Assembly: GCA_022865215.1 (NCBI GenBank)
Contig: JALIDP010000005.1
Span: 1 to 36,624 of the forward strand
Direction of reading: 5' to 3'
DNA: 36,624 nucleotides
Source of the DNA: Candidatus Nanohalarchaeota archaeon QJJ-7
Lineage (GTDB): Archaea > Nanohalarchaeota > Nanosalinia > Nanosalinales > Nanohalalkaliarchaeaceae
Shown here: positions 16,449-24,992 of the stretch, piece by piece
How the letters are laid out: the number at the start of each line of letters is the position of its first letter
Position numbering within the stretch: position 1 is the first letter of the stretch
Notes under the pieces: generated by a model
The model's database searches: none
What the model saw: the letters and a program-made list of their open reading frames with translations, nothing else
Told to the model about the DNA's origin: nothing
Program-made: the position numbers and the translations under genes

Positions 16449-17033
16449 ATGCTGAAAGAAAATCTGGGTTTTCTGAAAGAAGCTTTCAGGAGGGAAGAGG
16501 TCCGCTCCATCTCCAGACGTTACTTCATCTCGAACGGATTCGATGGGACACTGACCGCCATCGGGATCACTGTCGGATCTTATCTTTCCGGAGTACCTTC
16601 AGGTATGACCGTAGTCAAGATAGGTATCGGAGCGGCTGTCGGGCTCGCCACCTCCGGTCTCTGGAGCGTCTGGGAGATAGAGCGGGCAGAAAAGTTGGCG
16701 GAACTCCAGAAGATGGAGGACGCGATGCTAGAGGAACTTGAAGGGACGGAATTACAGGAAAGGAAAAAAGAAGCGAGAGTGGTCAATTCGCTCATGAGCG
16801 GTACCGGTCCGGTGGTCGCGATGCTGCCTATAATCTCACCCTTCCTTTTCGCGCCTTCCGCTCTCTCGATGTTCGGGGCAGTGATGGCGTCTGTCGGGAT
16901 AGGTATAGGGGTCCTGTTCGCCTTCGGTTCCTACATGGGAGAAATATCGAAGCAGAAGTGGTGGAAAGCAGGTCTGAGGATGGGTCTGGCCGGTCTGGTC
17001 GTCGCGTTGATCAACGTGCTATTGCCGGGCTAG
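16449..17033 (+). CDS. VIT1/CCC1-type transporter family protein
   Basis: An integral membrane protein of 194 residues of the VIT1/CCC1 (DUF125) type, whose characterised members move iron or manganese. The first membrane helix region reads YFISNGFDGTLTAIGITVGSYL, the family signature. An amphipathic charged helix (about 76-110) precedes GTGPVVAMLPIISPFLF and two more hydrophobic stretches; the proline-rich helix is typical. It starts 5 bases after the DUF211 gene. The substrate is inferred. The stop overlaps the next convergent gene in CTAG. Confidence 0.86.
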   Translation: MLKENLGFLKEAFRREEVRSISRRYFISNGFDGTLTAIGITVGSYLSGVPSGMTVVKIGIGAAVGLATSGLWSVWEIERAEKLAELQKMEDAMLEELEGTELQERKKEARVVNSLMSGTGPVVAMLPIISPFLFAPSALSMFGAVMASVGIGIGVLFAFGSYMGEISKQKWWKAGLRMGLAGLVVALINVLLPG

Positions 17034-17554
17034 TCGAAGAACTTGCGAACCGATTCCCTGGCGAGCCGGTCGATAATTTCCTGGCCGTTTTCCACCATCA
17101 TATCTGCAGCAACCGCAACCTTTTCTGGATCAGATATCTCTGGAGAACCCATAAATCTCGCCTTTACATCTCCGTCCACCTGTACCTGGACATCTGAACT
17201 CGTCTCTAGATCTTCAATGATGTTCGTTATCTCCTTATCAGGATAGTGCCAGGGATATATCAACTTCATCTCGATAGGAGAGGTATCCGCAGGATCGTAC
17301 CTGAAATCCATGCGACCAGTGATATCAGCCTCTCCCATCCTTTCCTCGTATTTACGTTCAGGATCCTGAGCAGGGATCTCGACATTCCCCTGGTAATCTA
17401 TCACCGCTCTGATAGAGCTGATCGCTCCGTCTTCAAGTTCCTCCACAGGACGATAGTTGCCTGACTCACCGTCCAAGAAGAATGCTCCGTACGACTCCAT
17501 CGCAGATATAAAGGAGTCCCTGCCTTCCTCATAAGAAGAGGTATCGGTAGCCAT
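17030..17554 (-). CDS. Hypothetical acidic protein
   Basis: 174 residues, not recognised. It is soluble, without signal or membrane segments. The composition is acidic with alternating strands (IRAVIDYQGNVEIPAQ, ITGRMDFRYDPADTSPIEMKLI) and a C-terminal helical region (KVAVAADMMVENGQEIIDRLA). It lies downstream of abce1 by about 50 bases and in the same orientation. Nothing in it supports a function. Confidence 0.65.
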   Translation of the reverse strand: MATDTSSYEEGRDSFISAMESYGAFFLDGESGNYRPVEELEDGAISSIRAVIDYQGNVEIPAQDPERKYEERMGEADITGRMDFRYDPADTSPIEMKLIYPWHYPDKEITNIIEDLETSSDVQVQVDGDVKARFMGSPEISDPEKVAVAADMMVENGQEIIDRLARESVRKFFD

Positions 17555-17606
17555 AGAGCCCTCTGAGACGGTAAGGATTAGCTATCATTAAGAACTTTAT
17601 GGGTGG

Positions 17607-19388
17607 TCAACCCGCATAGTACTCTCCTGAATCCCTTTGCTCCCGGTCCTTTCTACTACCAGGCTTGTTGGCTCTCGGCCTCGCGGTCTCCGGATCTCTC
17701 CGGAAGGTAACTTCCATCGTCTCGAGGAACTGGTTGACACCGGCTTCAGCGCCTCGGGGCTCTGTACCGTAACCCTCTTCTCCTGGATTTCCTTCAAACA
17801 CTATAGCCCGATCCGACACGTAATCGAGGAGTAAAAGGTCGTGATCGATGACCATGCAGGATGTCTCCTCTTTCTCCACGAAGGTCCGCAGGTTCTTCGC
17901 CAGAGAGACTCTCCTGTCAACGTCAAGATAGGCAGAGGGCTCGTCCAGCAGATAGATATCCGCGTCCCTGGCAAGGGCGAGAGCTACCCCCACTCTCTGT
18001 AACTCTCCACCTGAAAGGTCCTGCACCCCTGATTCGTACAGCGTCTCCAGGTCGAACGGTTTCTTTATACGGGACTTGAACCTCTGGGAGTAGATGTCAG
18101 CTTCCTTTGATAATCGCTGTCTCACTGTCCCCTCGAAATCAGTGTCTATGTACTGGGGTTTATAGGAGATATTGGCCCCCTCAGGGACCTTCCCACCATC
18201 AGGTTCCATCGCCCCAGCCAGCATCTTCGCGAACGTTGTCTTACCCAGCGCGTTCCTTCCAAATATACCGATCACTTCCTGCTCGTGGATGGATCCTCCC
18301 GAAGTTTCGAGAGAGAAGGAGCCGAAATCTTTCTCTAAAGTAGGGAAGGACAGGACCTCATCATCCTCTACCACTTTCCTCTCCTTCCGAGTATGGAAGT
18401 CGATAGACTCCTCTCTGATCTGGAGGTTCTGTTCGGGCAGCTTACCCTCCAGGAACCGGTTTATGCCTTTACGGACTCCCATCGGGTCGGATACGACACC
18501 GAATCCACCAGGCTCACCGTACAGTAGATGGATGTTATCGGATAACAGGTCGAGGGTGGCGAGGTCATGCTCCACGACCATGACCTTCCTGTCCTTCACA
18601 ACATCTCGCAACAGTCTTGCCAGCTTCAGCCTCTGGCCGACATCCATATAGGAGGACGGCTCATCCACTAGGTACAGGTCTGCGTCCTTCAACAGGGTGG
18701 CGGCGACCGCCACTCTCTGTAACTCCCCGCCTGAAAGCTCTCCAAGGTCTCTATCCGATATATCTCTAAGTTCCAGCCGCTCCATCAGGTCTTCGAGCGC
18801 ATCTCTCTCATCGTTCTTCTCGAGTAACTCGATAACAGTTCCAGAACTCTCTTCAGGGATGCGATCGACCTGCTGGGGTTTGTAGGCCGCTTCGACCCCT
18901 CCATCCTTCAGAGCTTCGAGGTGGTTCTGGATCCTCTGGCCCCTGAAATCCTCTATAATCTCGCCCCATCCACTCTCCTCTGAGTAATCTCCGAGGTTCG
19001 GTTTGAGAAGCCCCGCGAGGATCCTCAAGGCAGTGGACTTTCCTGTACCGTTCCTGCCGAGCATCCCCACAACTTTACCCTCTACAGGAGCGGGAAGTTC
19101 GTACAGACGGAAAGAGTTCTCTGCGTACTGGTGGATCAGCTGACCTTCTTCAGTCGGCAGCCTCATGATCTTTATCGCATCGTTCGGTATCTTCTTCTCT
19201 ATCAGACGGTGTTCCTCCATCACGTTCTCCTGGTCTATATGTAGCTCTCCTTCATCGTCGACATGGAAGCCTTCACCACGACCTGAACGGTTCAGAGGGT
19301 CGTACTTGACAGCTATATCCCTCACTTCATCGGTCACCTTGTCCTGGTCGATGACCGCGATGTACTTCTCCTTGTCCAGTTCTGACAT
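17607..19388 (-). CDS. ABCE1/Rli1 ribosome-recycling ATPase lacking Fe-S ligands
   Basis: Twin-ATPase ribosome-splitting factor. Both nucleotide-binding domains look intact: NBD1 with GRNGTGKST, LSGGELQRVAVA, VDEPSSYMDV and VVEHD; NBD2 with FGRNALGKTT, LSGGELQRVGVA, LDEPSAYLDV and VIDHD. The family C-terminus FRRDPETARPRANKPGS is present. The N-terminal two-[4Fe-4S] ferredoxin domain aligns in length (IAVIDQDK at 10-17, AVKYDP at 26-31, KKIPNDAIKI at 65-74), but all eight ligand cysteines are replaced by V, V, A, D, V, E/H, L and I. Only one Cys occurs in 593 residues. Promoter CTTTAAGCC and GGAGGT precede the ATG. It is uninterrupted, so not a frameshift artefact. Confidence 0.95.
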   Translation of the reverse strand: MSELDKEKYIAVIDQDKVTDEVRDIAVKYDPLNRSGRGEGFHVDDEGELHIDQENVMEEHRLIEKKIPNDAIKIMRLPTEEGQLIHQYAENSFRLYELPAPVEGKVVGMLGRNGTGKSTALRILAGLLKPNLGDYSEESGWGEIIEDFRGQRIQNHLEALKDGGVEAAYKPQQVDRIPEESSGTVIELLEKNDERDALEDLMERLELRDISDRDLGELSGGELQRVAVAATLLKDADLYLVDEPSSYMDVGQRLKLARLLRDVVKDRKVMVVEHDLATLDLLSDNIHLLYGEPGGFGVVSDPMGVRKGINRFLEGKLPEQNLQIREESIDFHTRKERKVVEDDEVLSFPTLEKDFGSFSLETSGGSIHEQEVIGIFGRNALGKTTFAKMLAGAMEPDGGKVPEGANISYKPQYIDTDFEGTVRQRLSKEADIYSQRFKSRIKKPFDLETLYESGVQDLSGGELQRVGVALALARDADIYLLDEPSAYLDVDRRVSLAKNLRTFVEKEETSCMVIDHDLLLLDYVSDRAIVFEGNPGEEGYGTEPRGAEAGVNQFLETMEVTFRRDPETARPRANKPGSRKDREQRDSGEYYAG

Positions 19389-19418
19389 GATTGAAACTTG
19401 ACCTCCTGGCTTAAAGGT

Positions 19419-19925
19419 TTACTCGTAACTGAGAACTATCATCTCTCCTGTTAGATCTTCGACTAGATCCCGGAACTCCTCCTTGGTGAAAGGTACACGT
19501 GGTTCATAGTCCTCGTCCACGGTCACCTTTTTTTCCTCCCCGTCCGGCCTGTAAACTGTTCTTATCCCCTCATATTCCACAGGAGAGAGAAGCTTATCAA
19601 CAACCTCAGTGACCTCGCCTGTATCCTCCACGACACGGATAGACTTATCGAACTCGTCCGCTATCTTTTTCACCACACGTCCGTCCCTACCAACGACCTT
19701 CGGACCGTCACCTTTGCCTGTCAATATAACTACAGCGTTGGAGGTCTGGACCGTCCTCTTGATGGTGATGTCCTCGAGAGTCCCTATCTTGTCAGAAAGC
19801 CGGTAGAGAAGCCGGGATAAATCCACATCTACTTGAGTGATATCGCCATCATCGAGCTTCGACCTGCATCCGTTGCAGAGTATGTCATCGTTCTCCAGGC
19901 AGACACTGCATAGCGGTGTTTGCAT
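19419..19925 (-). CDS. Zinc-ribbon plus KH-domain RNA-binding protein
   Basis: 168 residues. The N-terminus holds CSVC and CNGC pairs (a small zinc ribbon), followed by a helix, then a NusA-type KH domain with VVGRDGRVVKKIADEFDK (GxxG motif GRDG) and a short C-terminal domain. This matches a conserved archaeal NusA-like KH family of unassigned function, probably RNA- or ribosome-associated. It lies immediately upstream of abce1, whose TATA box abuts its stop codon. TTTTAAATAG is about 30 bases before its ATG. Confidence 0.82.
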   Translation of the reverse strand: MQTPLCSVCLENDDILCNGCRSKLDDGDITQVDVDLSRLLYRLSDKIGTLEDITIKRTVQTSNAVVILTGKGDGPKVVGRDGRVVKKIADEFDKSIRVVEDTGEVTEVVDKLLSPVEYEGIRTVYRPDGEEKKVTVDEDYEPRVPFTKEEFRDLVEDLTGEMIVLSYE

Positions 19926-19950
19926 CCTCTGTAGTAGAGGGAAAGCGAAT

Positions 19951-19982
19951 CTATTTAAAAGCGTTTCCTGGGCGGATAAAAG
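19951..19982. promoter_or_regulatory. Divergent promoters for KH-protein and YchF genes
   Basis: CTATTTAAAA (19951-19960) fits the minus-strand KH gene at about 30 bases. GATAAAAG (19975-19982) fits the plus-strand ychF gene at about 26 bases. A GGAGG lies between the second box and the ychF ATG. Assigned by distance only. Confidence 0.5.
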
Positions 19983-20003
19983 CGTTGGAGGCTACAAGGA
20001 ACT

Positions 20004-21173
20004 ATGAAGCTCGGTATCGTTGGAAAACCGAACGTGGGCAAGTCCACCTTCTTCCGCTGTATCTCGGATGTTAAAGCAGAAGTCGGAAGTTACCCTTTCA
20101 CGACTGTCGACCCTAACACAGGTATAGGTTACGTGCGGGTTGAGTGCGCGTGTAACCGGCTTGAAACAGGATGCGATGCGGACAGGTGCCACGGAGGGAA
20201 GCGGTTCGTTCCCGTTAACGTTTCCGACGTTGCAGGTCTCGTACCTGGAGCTGCGGAAGGACGGGGGATGGGGAACGAGTTCCTGGACTCGGTGAGGGAG
20301 GCAGACGTATTGATCCACGTGCTGGATGTTTCAGGGAGGACAGACGAGAAGGGGGAACCAACGGAGGATTACGATGTTTCGAAAGACGTCGAATTCGTGG
20401 AGAACGAGTTCGATTCCTGGATGCTATCGCTTGTACAAGACCGCTGGGACGAGCTCCTGAAAGGTATGAGGAGCAGTGATCTCCAGCCGGAACAGGTGAT
20501 AGCCGAGAAGTTCTCCGGTCTCGGCATCGGGAGGAGAGAGGTTGGAAGTGCACTCGACGCGGACAGGTCTGAGATGGAGGACTGGGGCGAGGAGGAGCTT
20601 GAAGGGTTCGTAAAGGAACTGAGGCAGGAGGCGAAACCTGTGTTATACGCGTGCAACAAGGTAGACGTTCCCTCGTCCGAAGACAACCTGGAACGTTTGA
20701 GGGAGGAGTTCCCGGAAAGGACCTTCGTACCGATGAGCGCACAGGCAGAACTGACTCTTCAGGGGGCGGAGGACCAGGGAAAAGTTGAATACGTTTCCGG
20801 CGATAACGGTTTCAAGGTTATCGGAAAACTGACTGGGGAACAGGAAGAAGGGCTGGAACATGTGGAGGCGTTGATAGACAGGCACGGAGGAACAGGCGTC
20901 CAGAGAGTCCTGCAGGACGCGGTCTTCGACCTTCTAGACATGATAGTGGTATACCCTGTCGAGGACACAGGGAGTTACGAGGACCAGCACAGTAACGTGT
21001 TACCAGATGCTGTACTGTTGCCGAGCGGCTCGACACCGCTAGACCTGGCCCGGGAGATACACAGCGATATAGCCGAGGGCTATGCGAAGGCTGTTGACGC
21101 GGAGAGCGGGAGGGCTATAGGGAAGGAAACGGAACTGGAAGGCGGGCAGATAGTGAAGATAGAAACGGGCTAA
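20004..21173 (+). CDS. Archaeal YchF/OLA1-like GTPase
   Basis: An Obg-related P-loop NTPase of 389 residues, found in all domains and linked to ribosomes or stress. The G1 motif is GKPNVGKST; G3 is DVAGLVPGAAEGRGMGNEFL; G4 is NKVD. The archaeal cysteine-containing insert (ECACNRLETGCDADRC) is present. A TGS domain closes the protein (VVYPVEDTGSYEDQHSNVLP, LPSGSTPLDLAREIHSDIA). The family often prefers ATP when the G4 motif is altered; here NKVD is canonical, so GTP is the expectation. Confidence 0.93.
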   Translation: MKLGIVGKPNVGKSTFFRCISDVKAEVGSYPFTTVDPNTGIGYVRVECACNRLETGCDADRCHGGKRFVPVNVSDVAGLVPGAAEGRGMGNEFLDSVREADVLIHVLDVSGRTDEKGEPTEDYDVSKDVEFVENEFDSWMLSLVQDRWDELLKGMRSSDLQPEQVIAEKFSGLGIGRREVGSALDADRSEMEDWGEEELEGFVKELRQEAKPVLYACNKVDVPSSEDNLERLREEFPERTFVPMSAQAELTLQGAEDQGKVEYVSGDNGFKVIGKLTGEQEEGLEHVEALIDRHGGTGVQRVLQDAVFDLLDMIVVYPVEDTGSYEDQHSNVLPDAVLLPSGSTPLDLAREIHSDIAEGYAKAVDAESGRAIGKETELEGGQIVKIETG

Positions 21174-21328
21174 CAGCCTGCTACCGGCCCCCCTCTCTTC
21201 CAGACTCTCGTTCTATGAATCCCTGAAACCGTATCTTATATATGTCACACCTGAAAAACTTTTTTTAAATGAGTGTGGTATAATATCCGGAGGAAAGATT
21301 TACAGGTTATAGCCTCGTGAATGTGACG
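21174..21328. other. 155-base gap between ychF and beta-helix gene
   Basis: It holds a run of seven T (about 21260-21266), a plausible archaeal terminator for ychF, and then GGTATAATATCC (about 21282-21293) as a likely TATA region for the beta-helix gene. No RNA gene or ORF is visible. Confidence 0.4.
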
Positions 21329-22537
21329 ATGAACACGGTTGTCGGGGCAACAGTCTTAATGGCGGTGTTAGTAGTAGTCCTGACCCTCTCTACCGGAACC
21401 TCACAGGCCGTTCCAGATATCTCTGATATCTCTGACTTCAAATCCTCTTCAGTGAACGATATGGAGTCTACACAGGATACTGATCAAGAAAATACTGATG
21501 AGAACACTGACGAAGAGACGGAAAATGGAGATTCTCAAGGCTCTATACAGGAGTATGAAACGATTGGTGGCGGGTCGCCTTACATCCAGAAGGTTGAGTC
21601 GGAAGGAGGGCAGACCTTCTGCAGCTCTTCAAGCGGCGATATTGTGGTCCAAGAAGGTAGTCTGACTGGTTTGAAGGATGCTTTAAGTATGGCAGGTCAG
21701 GATGACGTGGTCTACATCCCGGGGGATATGACTATCGATATGGAGTTCAACACCCAACTTCAGGTGCCGGAGGGCGTGACAGTTGCCAGTAACCGAGGAT
21801 GCAATGGCGCTGAGGGCGCACTTATCACGACGGATATGAAGCAGGAGGATGACTGGGTCGGTGCCGACGAGATAATCCTGAGCGACAACACACGCATCAC
21901 CGGGTTGAGATTGGAAGGTCCCTATGGCGAAAGTGATTTTTTTGAATTCAAGGATGACTACACCAACGGTATAGAAGCCGGAGGCGCTTCAAATGTTGAA
22001 ATCGATAATGTAGAGGTTTACGGCTATCCCAACGGTATCCACGGCGGGGATTTACATGTACATCACAGTCATATCCACCACAACTCCGAGGAAGGTCTCG
22101 GATACGGGATCTCATCTCCGAAGACAGGATCGTTAATCGAATACAACTATATGGACTATAATAGGCATCATGTTGCGGGAAGTGGAGACAGCGATGTGGG
22201 CTATATTTTCCGGTATAACGTTATAGGGTCTCACGGTATGATACACTCTCTCGACATGCATCCGCCAGGCGGAGATACAATCAGGATACACCACAATACG
22301 ATCAAGTTCCAAGGAAACGCAAACGTCAGAATTAGAGGCATCCCAGAAAACATCGCCGAGATACACCATAACTGGTTCTATAATGATATAAGCCCCTGCA
22401 CCGGTGAAGGGCACTGTGCTATAAACCAGCGGGAGGTTTCAGAATTTACTAATTTAGATTTCTATGAAAATCATTACGGTACCAGTGAACCGGCCTGTGG
22501 AATAGGGGCGCCCCGCGAAGGATGCCCTCCTCCTTAA
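21329..22537 (+). CDS. Secreted right-handed beta-helix protein
   Basis: About 402 residues. A hydrophobic N-terminal segment (TVVGATVLMAVLVVVLTL) ends in TSQA-VPD, a plausible signal-peptidase site, though the basic n-region is missing and it could stay as an anchor. An acidic Asp/Glu/Thr linker follows (about 45-75), then a parallel beta-helix domain resembling pectate-lyase-like folds (DDVVYIPGDMTI, NVEIDNVEVYGYPNGIHGG, HHSHIHHN, IRIHHNTIKFQGNANVRI). Several cysteines may form disulfides. A polysaccharide or cell-surface target is likely; the enzyme activity is not readable. Base composition is more AT-rich than its neighbours, suggesting transfer. A GTG at 21317 is an alternative start. 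Confidence 0.82.
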   Translation: MNTVVGATVLMAVLVVVLTLSTGTSQAVPDISDISDFKSSSVNDMESTQDTDQENTDENTDEETENGDSQGSIQEYETIGGGSPYIQKVESEGGQTFCSSSSGDIVVQEGSLTGLKDALSMAGQDDVVYIPGDMTIDMEFNTQLQVPEGVTVASNRGCNGAEGALITTDMKQEDDWVGADEIILSDNTRITGLRLEGPYGESDFFEFKDDYTNGIEAGGASNVEIDNVEVYGYPNGIHGGDLHVHHSHIHHNSEEGLGYGISSPKTGSLIEYNYMDYNRHHVAGSGDSDVGYIFRYNVIGSHGMIHSLDMHPPGGDTIRIHHNTIKFQGNANVRIRGIPENIAEIHHNWFYNDISPCTGEGHCAINQREVSEFTNLDFYENHYGTSEPACGIGAPREGCPPP

Positions 22538-22564
22538 GAAACAGAGTCATGAAGATAAATCGGA

Positions 22565-23656
22565 CTACTTCGTTCTCAGTTCGACAACGTCCTCATCCTG
22601 CAGGACGTGGTCCTCCCCCACCTTTTGCTCCGGAAAGTCCGCGCTGGAACCCCAGATCCTCGCGTGCTTGAAGTTGGAGAAGTCTCCCGCAAGAGTATCA
22701 AGGACTTCTCCTATCGTGGAACCTCTATCGACTATCAGCGGCTCCTCCCTGTCCGGATCCTTACCCGGCTTCTTCATATAGACCCGCATGAACCGAAGTT
22801 TCTCCCATATCCTCTTCTTGAGTTCCTCGACACCTTCACCGGTCTCTGAGGAAAGCATGACAGCTCCAGGGAACTGGTCCTCCAGATCTTCCATCTCCCC
22901 TTCTGATACCTCATCAACCTTGTTTATCGCTCTCACTGAGGGCATATACTCGCGGTTATCGGAGAGCGCGTCCACCAACCTATCCAGATCCAGGTCCTCC
23001 CTAAGGATCACTGAAGCGTTTACGAGACCCTTCTCCCTCAGAAGTTCCTCCACAGTCTCCATGTCAAGCCCTGACTGATCAACAGTACTCTTCACGGTCA
23101 TCCCCCCGGAATCTTTCCTCGTGATCTTGACTTCCGGCGGCTCCTGGTCCAGCCTCAGACCCGCATCGTAGAGCTCCTGCTCCATCTCCTCGAACCCGGA
23201 AAGCTTCTCCGGGGAGGCCATCATCAGTACCAGATCGGAGTTCCTGACCACGGAAAGGACCTGCTTCCCTCCTCCTTTTCCCTGGGCTGCACCGCCTATC
23301 AGCCCTGGAACGTCGAGGAGCTGGATCTTGGCGCCACGGTACTCCAGCATCCCTGGCACGACTTCCAGAGTTGTGAACTCATAGGACCCGGTCTCGGAGT
23401 CAGCGTTGGTTATCTGGTTGAGGAGCGTCGACTTTCCTACCGAAGGAGGACCGACTAGCGCGACTGTCGCATCACCCTTCTTCTCTGCAGAGTAACCGGT
23501 GTAACCTCCTCCTGTCTCTTTTGATCTCTTCTCCCGCTCCTCCTTCAATTCAGCGATCCTGGCCTTGAGCCTCCCACGCTCCGTCTCTGTCGCCTTGTTA
23601 ACAGGGGTCTCCTCCAGCTTCTCCTTCAGCTTCTGTATATCGTCATCGATGCCCAT
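22565..23656 (-). CDS. DRG-family GTPase with TGS domain
   Basis: An Obg/DRG GTPase of 363 residues, orthologous in type to eukaryotic DRG1/2, which act with translating ribosomes. It has an N-terminal helical region, G1 GPPSVGKST, G3 DVPGLIGGAAQGKGGGKQVL, G4 NKVD, SSETGEGVEELK, and a C-terminal TGS domain (RVYMKKPGKDPDREEPLIV, FKHARIWGSSADFPEQKVG). I chose the ATG at 23656 over the TTG at 23665 because GGGAG lies at good spacing. TATA CTTTTAAACC is about 45 bases upstream. Confidence 0.94.
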   Translation of the reverse strand: MGIDDDIQKLKEKLEETPVNKATETERGRLKARIAELKEEREKRSKETGGGYTGYSAEKKGDATVALVGPPSVGKSTLLNQITNADSETGSYEFTTLEVVPGMLEYRGAKIQLLDVPGLIGGAAQGKGGGKQVLSVVRNSDLVLMMASPEKLSGFEEMEQELYDAGLRLDQEPPEVKITRKDSGGMTVKSTVDQSGLDMETVEELLREKGLVNASVILREDLDLDRLVDALSDNREYMPSVRAINKVDEVSEGEMEDLEDQFPGAVMLSSETGEGVEELKKRIWEKLRFMRVYMKKPGKDPDREEPLIVDRGSTIGEVLDTLAGDFSNFKHARIWGSSADFPEQKVGEDHVLQDEDVVELRTK

Positions 23657-23838
23657 GTAGAGCAACTCCCGAGAAAAGGTTAAGAAAACCCCGACCGGTT
23701 TAAAAGCGTTCGTGGGGAAGAGCGAAAAGAGAGATAACCACTTTAAAGTTACAAATTTTCACTCAAACAAGGCTTTTCTCCCCGCATGAAAGAGTCGTTT
23801 ATAAAGATTTGAAACATACGCCAGTAAAGGTGGTTCTT
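23657..23838. other. 182-base divergent region between DRG and Lrp genes
   Basis: It contains the DRG promoter (CTTTTAAACC, about 23699-23708), a perfect palindrome ACTTTAAAGT (23740-23749), and the Lrp-gene TATA (TTTATAAAG, about 23797-23805). No RNA gene or ORF is seen. The palindrome is a candidate regulator site; Lrp proteins commonly control their own promoters. Confidence 0.45.
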
Positions 23839-24300
23839 TTGACAGAAAAGACAGAGATAGACGATCTAGATAGAGAAATCCTAAACGTGCTACTTGAAGA
23901 AGGCAGGAAATCTTTCAGACAGGTAGCAGAGGAAGTGGACTCGACACCTGCAACGGTCATAAACAGGGTCGAGAGGTTGCAGGAAGAAGGAGTCGTCACC
24001 GGTTACAGTGCGGATGTCGACTACCGGAAGCTGGGATACGATGGGCTCGCAGCTGTGGAGGTCGTCTACAGGGGAGGATCCCTGGACGAACTCAAGGATC
24101 AGGTGAAGGAGTATAACAATGTGGTCAGCGCCTACACAATCACAGGAGACACCGATCTACTCCTCCTGGTGAAGTTCAGTGACAGGGACGATCTCAACCG
24201 TTTCGTGCAAGAAGAGCTGGCAGGTTCGGGTAAGGTGGACAAGACCATAACACATGTCGCGCTCGAGGTTCTGAAGGAAGGGGAAGAACCTCCGCTCTGA
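23839..24300 (+). CDS. Lrp/AsnC-family transcription regulator
   Basis: About 153 residues with an N-terminal helix-turn-helix (DDLDREILNVLLEEGRKSFR, TPATVINRVERLQEEGVV) and a C-terminal RAM ligand/oligomerisation domain (AAVEVVYRGGSLDELKD, AYTITGDTDLLLLVKF). The start is uncertain. The track uses a TTG at 23809; a GTG at 23830 would be leaderless, and the TTG at 23839 has AAGGTGG before it. The effector and target genes are unknown. It lies upstream of the oapABC-like operon but is separated by its own spacing. Confidence 0.88.
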   Translation: MTEKTEIDDLDREILNVLLEEGRKSFRQVAEEVDSTPATVINRVERLQEEGVVTGYSADVDYRKLGYDGLAAVEVVYRGGSLDELKDQVKEYNNVVSAYTITGDTDLLLLVKFSDRDDLNRFVQEELAGSGKVDKTITHVALEVLKEGEEPPL

Positions 24301-24370
24301 ACCTTCGTAACCTCCGGGTGAATGGATTTTTATATCTCCCTTGCGAATAGGTGTATAATCGGTGTAAGGC

Positions 24371-24991
24371 ATGTTTAGGAGCATCAAAAGGTTCTGGAAC
24401 AGTCTATTCGGTTCAGAAAGCGATATCTCCCTCGGTATCTACGGACCTCCCAACGCTGGTAAGAGTACTCTAGCCAACAAGATCTCCGAAGATCTTACAG
24501 GTGAGGAGTTGAGTAATGTTTCGGAAGTACCACACGAAACGAGAGAAGTGGAGAAGAAAGAGAAGGCAGTGCTAGAATACGACGGTAAGAAGGTGCAGAT
24601 GAACCTCCTCGACATGCCTGGCATCTCCACCAAGGTCGACTTCAAGGACTTCACACAGTACGGGATAGATGAAGGGGAAGCCAAGAACCGTGCGAAGGAG
24701 GCAACGAAAGGAGTTGTAGAGGCTATAAAGTGGCTGGACGATGTCGATGCCTGCCTGGTCCTCTTCGACTCGACCGAGGACCCATACACCCAGGTAAACG
24801 TCACAATCGTCGGGAACCTGGAGGCAAAGGATATCCCTATCCTGGTGGTAGCGAACAAGATCGACAAGGAAGATGCGGATCCGGAAGCTGTGAAGGAGGC
24901 ATTCCCACAGCACCCGTTCTTGGAGATATCTGCGAAGGAGGAAGAAAACATCGAGAAACTTTACAAGGAGATAACCCACCGCCTGAGCTAA
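24371..24991 (+). CDS. oapA: Era-like GTPase, OapA type
   Basis: A small GTPase of 206 residues with G1 GPPNAGKST, G3 DMPGI, G4 NKID and the G5-like SAKEEENIEKLY. A short basic, aromatic N-terminal helix (MFRSIKRFWNSLFG) may contact membrane or nucleic acid. In haloarchaea a GTPase of this kind is followed by a DUF2073 protein and a zinc-ribbon protein, named oapABC for their location at a replication origin. The same three-gene order is seen here, which supports the symbol; the biochemical role is not settled. Confidence 0.8.
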   Translation: MFRSIKRFWNSLFGSESDISLGIYGPPNAGKSTLANKISEDLTGEELSNVSEVPHETREVEKKEKAVLEYDGKKVQMNLLDMPGISTKVDFKDFTQYGIDEGEAKNRAKEATKGVVEAIKWLDDVDACLVLFDSTEDPYTQVNVTIVGNLEAKDIPILVVANKIDKEDADPEAVKEAFPQHPFLEISAKEEENIEKLYKEITHRLS

Positions 24992-24992
24992 A

